64,000 nucleotides of DNA from Azospirillum brasilense. Lineage in GTDB: Bacteria; Pseudomonadota; Alphaproteobacteria; Azospirillales; Azospirillaceae. The notes under the pieces were generated by a model, which did not search any database, was not told the DNA's origin, and saw only the letters and a program-made list of their open reading frames with translations. The stretch is from assembly GCF_001315015.1 (NCBI RefSeq), contig NZ_CP012917.1:469501-533500 (forward strand), in the 5' to 3' direction. Positions within the stretch are counted from its first letter, which is position 1. Each line of letters starts with the position of its first letter. Both the position numbers and the translations under genes were made by a program. This document shows, piece by piece, positions 57,200-64,000 of this stretch.

Positions 57200-58500
57200 C
57201 CGACACCATCGCCCTGGATCGCCTTCACGTCTGGCACCCCTTCACCCAGGCGCAGACCGCGCCGGAGCCACTGGCCGTCACCCACGGCAAGGGAGTCAGC
57301 CTGTTCACCGGGGACGGGCGGGAAATCCTTGACCTCATCTCCTCCTGGTGGGTGAACCTGCACGGCCACGCCCACCCGGCCATCGCCGGGGCCATCGCGG
57401 AGCAGGCGCACAAGCTGGAGCAGGTGATCTTCGCCGATTTCACCCACAGCCCCGCCGCCCGCCTCGCCGCCCGGCTGGCGGAGGTGCTGCCGGGCGGCCT
57501 CGACCGCGTCTTCTACTCCGACAACGGCTCGACCGCCGTGGAGGTGGCGCTGAAGCTCGCCTGGCAGTACTGGCGCAACAATGGCGAGGGCCAGCGCCGC
57601 CGCTTCCTCGCTTTCGAGGGCAGCTACCATGGCGACACCTTCGGCGCCATGGCGGCAGGGGTCGGCTCCGGCTTCTATGAACCGTTCCAGGAGCTGCTGT
57701 TCGCCGTCGATCGCATGCCCTACCCCTCCACCTGGGACGGCGACCCGGAGGTCGAGGCCAAGGAGGCCGCGGCGCTGGACTGGCTCGACCGCTGGCTGGC
57801 CGCCAACGGGGCGGAGCTGGTCGCCGTCATCATCGAACCGCTGGTCCAGGGCGCGTCCGGCATGCGCTTCTGCCGGCCGGAGTTCCTGCGGGCCATGGCG
57901 GCGCGGGTGCGGGCGGCGGGCGGTCTGGTGATCTTCGACGAGGTGATGACCGGCTTCGGCCGCACCGGCGCCCTGTTCGCCAGCCGGAAGGCCGGAGTCG
58001 CCCCGGACCTGATCTGCCTGTCCAAGGGGCTGACCGGCGGTTTCCTGCCGCTGTCGGTCACCGCCTGCGGCGCTTCGATCTACGAGGCGTTCCTCGGCGC
58101 CGGTTTCGACCGCGCCTTCGCCCACGGCCACAGCTTCACCGCCAACCCGCTGGGCTGCGCCGCCGCCCTGGCCTCGCTGGAGCTGACCACCTCGGCGGAG
58201 ACCGCCGCCAACCTTGCGCGCATCGAGGAGCGGCACCGCGCCGCCATCGCCGACCTGTCCGGCCACCCAAAGCTGTCGCGCGGGCGCGTCATGGGCACCA
58301 TCGCCGCCATCGAGGTGACCGACGCGCAGGGCTACACCGCCGCGGTCGGGCAGACGCTGAAGCGCTTCTTCCTGGAGCGGGGATTGCTGCTGCGCCCGCT
58401 CGGCCCCGTGATATACCTGCTGCCGCCCTACTGCGTGACGGACGGGCAGCTGGACCGCGCCTACGCCGCGATCCGCGACGCCGCCGATACCCTTCTCTGA
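57196..58500 (+). CDS. bioA: Adenosylmethionine-8-amino-7-oxononanoate aminotransferase
   Basis: A 434-residue class III PLP aminotransferase that makes 7,8-diaminopelargonate. K277 in ICLSKGLTGGFLPLS binds PLP; LISSWWVNLHGHAHP is the BioA-specific region with the paired tryptophans, and FDEVMTGFGRTG holds the PLP-ring aspartate. The ATG overlaps the bioCD stop by 4 bases. bioB follows after 24 bases. Confidence 0.96.
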   Translation: MTDTIALDRLHVWHPFTQAQTAPEPLAVTHGKGVSLFTGDGREILDLISSWWVNLHGHAHPAIAGAIAEQAHKLEQVIFADFTHSPAARLAARLAEVLPGGLDRVFYSDNGSTAVEVALKLAWQYWRNNGEGQRRRFLAFEGSYHGDTFGAMAAGVGSGFYEPFQELLFAVDRMPYPSTWDGDPEVEAKEAAALDWLDRWLAANGAELVAVIIEPLVQGASGMRFCRPEFLRAMAARVRAAGGLVIFDEVMTGFGRTGALFASRKAGVAPDLICLSKGLTGGFLPLSVTACGASIYEAFLGAGFDRAFAHGHSFTANPLGCAAALASLELTTSAETAANLARIEERHRAAIADLSGHPKLSRGRVMGTIAAIEVTDAQGYTAAVGQTLKRFFLERGLLLRPLGPVIYLLPPYCVTDGQLDRAYAAIRDAADTLL

Positions 58501-58524
58501 TTCGCTTTCCCCCGAGGACCGACC

Positions 58525-59517
58525 ATGCCCGACACCGCCATGCAGACCGCGGATTCCGCCTCCACCACCATCGCCCGGCGCTGGAGCCGCGAGGACATCC
58601 TGGCCCTGTTCGAGCTGCCCTTCATGGAGCTGCTGCACCGCGCCCACGAAACGCACCGCCAGCACCATGACCCGAACAAGGTCCAGCTCTCCACCCTGCT
58701 GAACATCAAGACCGGCGGCTGTCAGGAGGATTGCAAGTACTGCGCGCAGAGCGTGAAGTACGACACCGGCGTCGAGGCGGAGAAGCTGCTGGACCGGGCC
58801 CAGGTGCGCGCCGCCGCGGAGAAGGCCAAGAAGGCGGGCGCCGGCCGCTTCTGCATGGGTGCGGCATGGCGCGAGCTGAAGGACCGCGACGTCGAGAAGC
58901 TGGCGAACATTGTCCGCGACGTGAAGGACCTCGGGCTGGAGGCCTGCATGACGCTGGGCATGCTGACCCGCCCGCAGGCCGACGCGCTGAAGGACGCCGG
59001 CCTCGACTACTACAACCACAACCTCGACACATCGGAGGAGTTCTACGAGCAGATCGTCTCCACCCACAGCTACCGCGACCGGCTGGACACGCTGGCCAAC
59101 GTCCGCGACGCCGGGCTGAAGGTCTGCTCGGGCGGCATCGTCGGGCTGGGGGAAAGCCGGGTGGACCGCGCCGGCCTGCTGGAGACCCTGGCGAACCTGT
59201 CGCCGCAGCCGGAAAGCGTGCCGATCAACAAGCTGGTGTCGGTCGCCGGCACTCCGCTGGGCGGCGTCGACGCTCTGGACGCCTTCGAGTTCATCCGCAC
59301 CATCGCGGTCGCACGCATCCTGATGCCGCGCTCCTACGTCCGCCTGTCGGCGGGCCGCCGCTCGCTCAGCGACGAGGGTCAGGCGCTCTGTTTCTACGCC
59401 GGCGCGAACTCCATCTTCTATGGGGACAAGCTGCTGACCACCGGCAACCCGGAGCATGAGGCCGACCGGCGGCTGTTCGACCGGCTGGGGCTGGAGGCCG
59501 ACGGCGGCGCCCACTGA
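58525..59517 (+). CDS. bioB: Biotin synthase
   Basis: A 330-residue radical SAM enzyme that inserts sulfur into dethiobiotin. The SAM-cluster cysteines are C66, C70 and C73 (GGCQEDCKYCAQS). FCMGAAWRELKDRD, ACMTLGMLTRPQADALKDAGLDYYNHNLDTS, and the arginine in RLSAGRRSLSDEGQALCFYAGANSIFYGDKLLTT (2Fe-2S ligand) are present. Last gene of the bio operon; GAGGA lies ten bases before the ATG. Confidence 0.97.
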   Translation: MPDTAMQTADSASTTIARRWSREDILALFELPFMELLHRAHETHRQHHDPNKVQLSTLLNIKTGGCQEDCKYCAQSVKYDTGVEAEKLLDRAQVRAAAEKAKKAGAGRFCMGAAWRELKDRDVEKLANIVRDVKDLGLEACMTLGMLTRPQADALKDAGLDYYNHNLDTSEEFYEQIVSTHSYRDRLDTLANVRDAGLKVCSGGIVGLGESRVDRAGLLETLANLSPQPESVPINKLVSVAGTPLGGVDALDAFEFIRTIAVARILMPRSYVRLSAGRRSLSDEGQALCFYAGANSIFYGDKLLTTGNPEHEADRRLFDRLGLEADGGAH

Positions 59518-59572
59518 CGCGCCGGCGTCCCCGGCCCCTGCGTCAAGAAAAGCCAGGGGGAGGACGCCGAGC

Positions 59573-60280
59573 ATGGACGACATCGCCGCCAAAGCACCCA
59601 AGACCCACTACACCTCGGCCGAGGTCACGGCCCTGTCGCATCTCTACAGGGCCGAGATCTACCGAAGCACCGTCTGGCGGACCCGGCTGGACGCCACCAC
59701 CAACTGGGCGGTGGTCACCACCGGGATCGCCCTGTCGCTGACCTTCAGCAGCGCCACCGCCTCCCCCCTGCCGCTGGTGCTGGTGGGGCTTCTGGTCGCC
59801 GTGTTCCTCTACATCGAGGCGCGGCGCTACCGCTTCTTCGACTTCTGGCGAATCCGCGCCCATGTGCTGGAGCTGTATTTCCTGGGGCCCATCCTGCGCG
59901 GCCAGGGCGACCAATTCGCCCGGGGCTGGAACGAGACGCTGTTCCAGGACTACCAGAACCCCAACCTTCACATCACCTACCTGGAGGCGGTGGGCCGCCG
60001 TCTGCGGCGGAACTACGGCTGGATCTTCCTGATCCAGGTGGTGGCCTATCTGGGCAAGTTGATGATCCACCCGGTCCCGCTGTCGAGCCTGGACGAGCTG
60101 TTCGCGCGGGCGACCATCGGGCCGGTGCCGGGGGAGATCGTCCTGCTCTGCGGCATGGTCTTCCACGGCACCTGGATGGCCATCGCCTTCCGGACCTTCC
60201 GCAGCCGCCGCGGCGCCGACCGCGAGCGCCCGCCCCCGCCGGCCACCGACGCCGTGCTCGATCTGGCGCGGGGGCCGTGA
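59573..60280 (+). CDS. DUF2270 integral membrane protein
   Basis: A 235-residue protein with four predicted helices (about 45-62, 68-86, 150-170, 185-210). YRAEIYRSTVWRTRLDATTNWAVV, FLYIEARRYRFFDFWRIRAHVLELYFL and EAVGRRLRRNYGWIFLIQVVAYLGKL match the DUF2270 family. Function is unknown. GGGGGAGG lies a few bases upstream of the ATG. It follows bioB by 55 bases on the same strand and could be a rider in the bio transcript. Confidence 0.85.
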   Translation: MDDIAAKAPKTHYTSAEVTALSHLYRAEIYRSTVWRTRLDATTNWAVVTTGIALSLTFSSATASPLPLVLVGLLVAVFLYIEARRYRFFDFWRIRAHVLELYFLGPILRGQGDQFARGWNETLFQDYQNPNLHITYLEAVGRRLRRNYGWIFLIQVVAYLGKLMIHPVPLSSLDELFARATIGPVPGEIVLLCGMVFHGTWMAIAFRTFRSRRGADRERPPPPATDAVLDLARGP

Positions 60281-60559
60281 GGGCCGCGGCGGATTTCCCT
60301 TTTCGCGCAAGGGATAAGGGGTAGTTTTCCGTTGGGCCTGCCCCATTCGCGCGCCGTGGCATAAATGGGATCAGCACCGTCGCGCTCACGCTATGCAACG
60401 GATCGTCTTGTGTTCTCCTTCCGCGGGGGGCTAGAAGGGGCTCCATCGGATGCGGTTGCGCGGTCATACCAGAAGGACACCCGTTCGCCGGGCTGATCTT
60501 CACCGGTTCCCCGCACAGCCGACGGCCGGACGACCATAGAGGTGAACGAGGATTTCACG

Positions 60560-63253
<2,694 letters not shown>

Positions 63254-63269
63254 CCGGTACCCGACGACG

Positions 63270-63302
63270 CGAAGGCCCCCACCCCGGGGGCCTTCGTTTT
63301 TT
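63270..63302 (+). terminator. Intrinsic terminator of ppdK
   Basis: An 11-bp perfect stem CGAAGGCCCCC/GGGGGCCTTCG with an ACCCC loop, followed by six T residues (63297-63302), 16 bases after the ppdK stop. Confidence 0.95.
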
Positions 63303-63307
63303 GAGGG

Positions 63308-64000
63308 ATGTGTTCCGTGGACACTGACGCCGCCCTTCCGACCCGGCACATCGACCGGTTGACCGATCGCCTCGTCGCCTGCCTCGACGAGGGCGACGGC
63401 CCCGCCGCGGCCCGCGCCGCGGTGGTGGCGGTCCGTTCGGGTCCACGCTCCTGGGCCGCCGGTTTCGCCCGCGGCGGTGCGGCGCCTCCGCCGGTCACCG
63501 CCCGCTTCCTCGTCTACAGCATCACCAAGACCCTGACCGCCGCCGCCCTGCTGCGCCTGTGCGGACAAGGCCTGATCGACCCCGACGCCCCGCTGGACCG
63601 CTGGCTGCCCGACTTCGTGGCGGCGGACCGGATGACTTTGGCCCAACTGCTCGCCCACCGCGCCGGGCTGCGCAATTACGGCGGCAGCCCCGCCTATCAC
63701 GCCGCCGTGCGGGCGGGCGAGGCGCCGTGGAGCGAGGACGGGTTCCTGGAGCGCTGCCGCGCCGCCGACCTGTTCGCCCCGCCGGGGCGGGAATTCTCCT
63801 ACTCCAACATCGGCTATCTTCTGGCGAAGCGGGTGCTGGAGCGGGTTACCGACCTGCCCTTCGCCCAGGCTCTGGACCGTGAGCTGTTCCGCCCGCTGGC
63901 CTTGACCGGCTGGTCGGTGCCGACGGAGCGCGGCGACCTGTCCGGCCTGTGGACCGGCCCCAGCCCCTATCTCGGCGGCAAGGACGGGCCGCCCGCCGAC
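63308..64000 (+). CDS. Beta-lactamase-family serine hydrolase, partial (runs off the window)
   Basis: An open frame from ATG 63308 (or GTG 63317) to the window end, 231 codons without a stop. The serine hydrolase motif S-x-x-K appears as SITKTL (S-I-T-K), followed by LLAHRAGLRNYG and the Y-x-N motif YSNIGYLLAKRVLERV, as in class C beta-lactamases and D-alanyl-D-alanine carboxypeptidases (PF00144). No signal peptide is visible, which points to a cytoplasmic esterase or peptidase-like member. The C-terminal part is missing, so the third motif (K-T-G/H-x-G) cannot be checked. Confidence 0.85.
   Translation, partial: MCSVDTDAALPTRHIDRLTDRLVACLDEGDGPAAARAAVVAVRSGPRSWAAGFARGGAAPPPVTARFLVYSITKTLTAAALLRLCGQGLIDPDAPLDRWLPDFVAADRMTLAQLLAHRAGLRNYGGSPAYHAAVRAGEAPWSEDGFLERCRAADLFAPPGREFSYSNIGYLLAKRVLERVTDLPFAQALDRELFRPLALTGWSVPTERGDLSGLWTGPSPYLGGKDGPPAD

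Noticed and set aside
56758..59601. A 947-codon open frame antisense to bioCD, bioA and bioB
   Set aside because: It spans three well-supported plus-strand genes and has the low-complexity composition of an antisense shadow.

Overview
The window is GC-rich (roughly two-thirds G+C by eye), densely packed chromosomal or chromid DNA. The gene set points to an alphaproteobacterium close to Azospirillum (Rhodospirillales): a bacteriophytochrome operon, two CcoG proteins, MocR and Crp/Fnr-type regulators, PEP carboxylase, pyruvate phosphate dikinase and a complete biotin operon. The taxonomic call is inferred from gene content, not from a marker gene. No phage, integrase, insertion sequence or CRISPR array was seen.

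Layout. 0.1-5.8 kb: a minus-strand light/two-component operon (bacteriophytochrome, single-domain response regulator, large hybrid kinase). 6.1-8.7 kb: a Crp/Fnr-family regulator, ccoG and an unlisted 34-residue membrane peptide, closed by a strong terminator. 8.75-10.5 kb: an accessory pair, a DXD glycosyltransferase and a GH12-like glucanase. 10.6-16.1 kb: class II aldolase, an SMP-30 lactonase and ppc, then a candidate small RNA. 16.3-19.4 kb: a MocR regulator and a second ccoG. 19.4-26.9 kb: an ion channel, a DsbA-type isomerase, an orphan OmpR-type regulator, RidA, a DUF4139 protein, NnrU and small proteins. 27-29.3 kb: thiO-thiS-thiG behind a TPP riboswitch. 29.3-32.5 kb: mgtE, a STAS protein, tRNA-Leu(GAG) and lipB. 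33-41.7 kb: an aldehyde dehydrogenase divergent from a five-protein peptide-type ABC operon that ends in an ArgE-like deacetylase. 41.7-53.7 kb: an SDR, two orphan BMP-type binding proteins, a pentapeptide-repeat protein, an isochorismatase-fold hydrolase, a pair of membrane coiled-coil proteins, galU, a J-domain/VWA pair and an RluA enzyme. 53.8-59.5 kb: bioF-bioH-bioCD-bioA-bioB, with translational overlaps between the first four. 59.6-64 kb: a DUF2270 protein, ppdK and the start of a serine hydrolase.

How the genes fit together. PEP carboxylase, PpdK and aldolase sit around the PEP/pyruvate node. The bio operon makes biotin from malonyl-ACP and includes an uncommon BioC-BioD fusion. Both ccoG genes are preceded by a TTG-N8-CAA palindrome of the kind bound by Crp/Fnr proteins, and one lies directly after such a regulator gene.

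Most unusual points: a palindromic REP-type repeat, found elsewhere between genes, lies in frame inside bioH; bioC and bioD are fused; a matching AT-rich motif flanks both sides of ppc, one copy upstream of a candidate small RNA; a GH12-like enzyme lacks a signal peptide; and an uncharacterised membrane coiled-coil gene pair is present.
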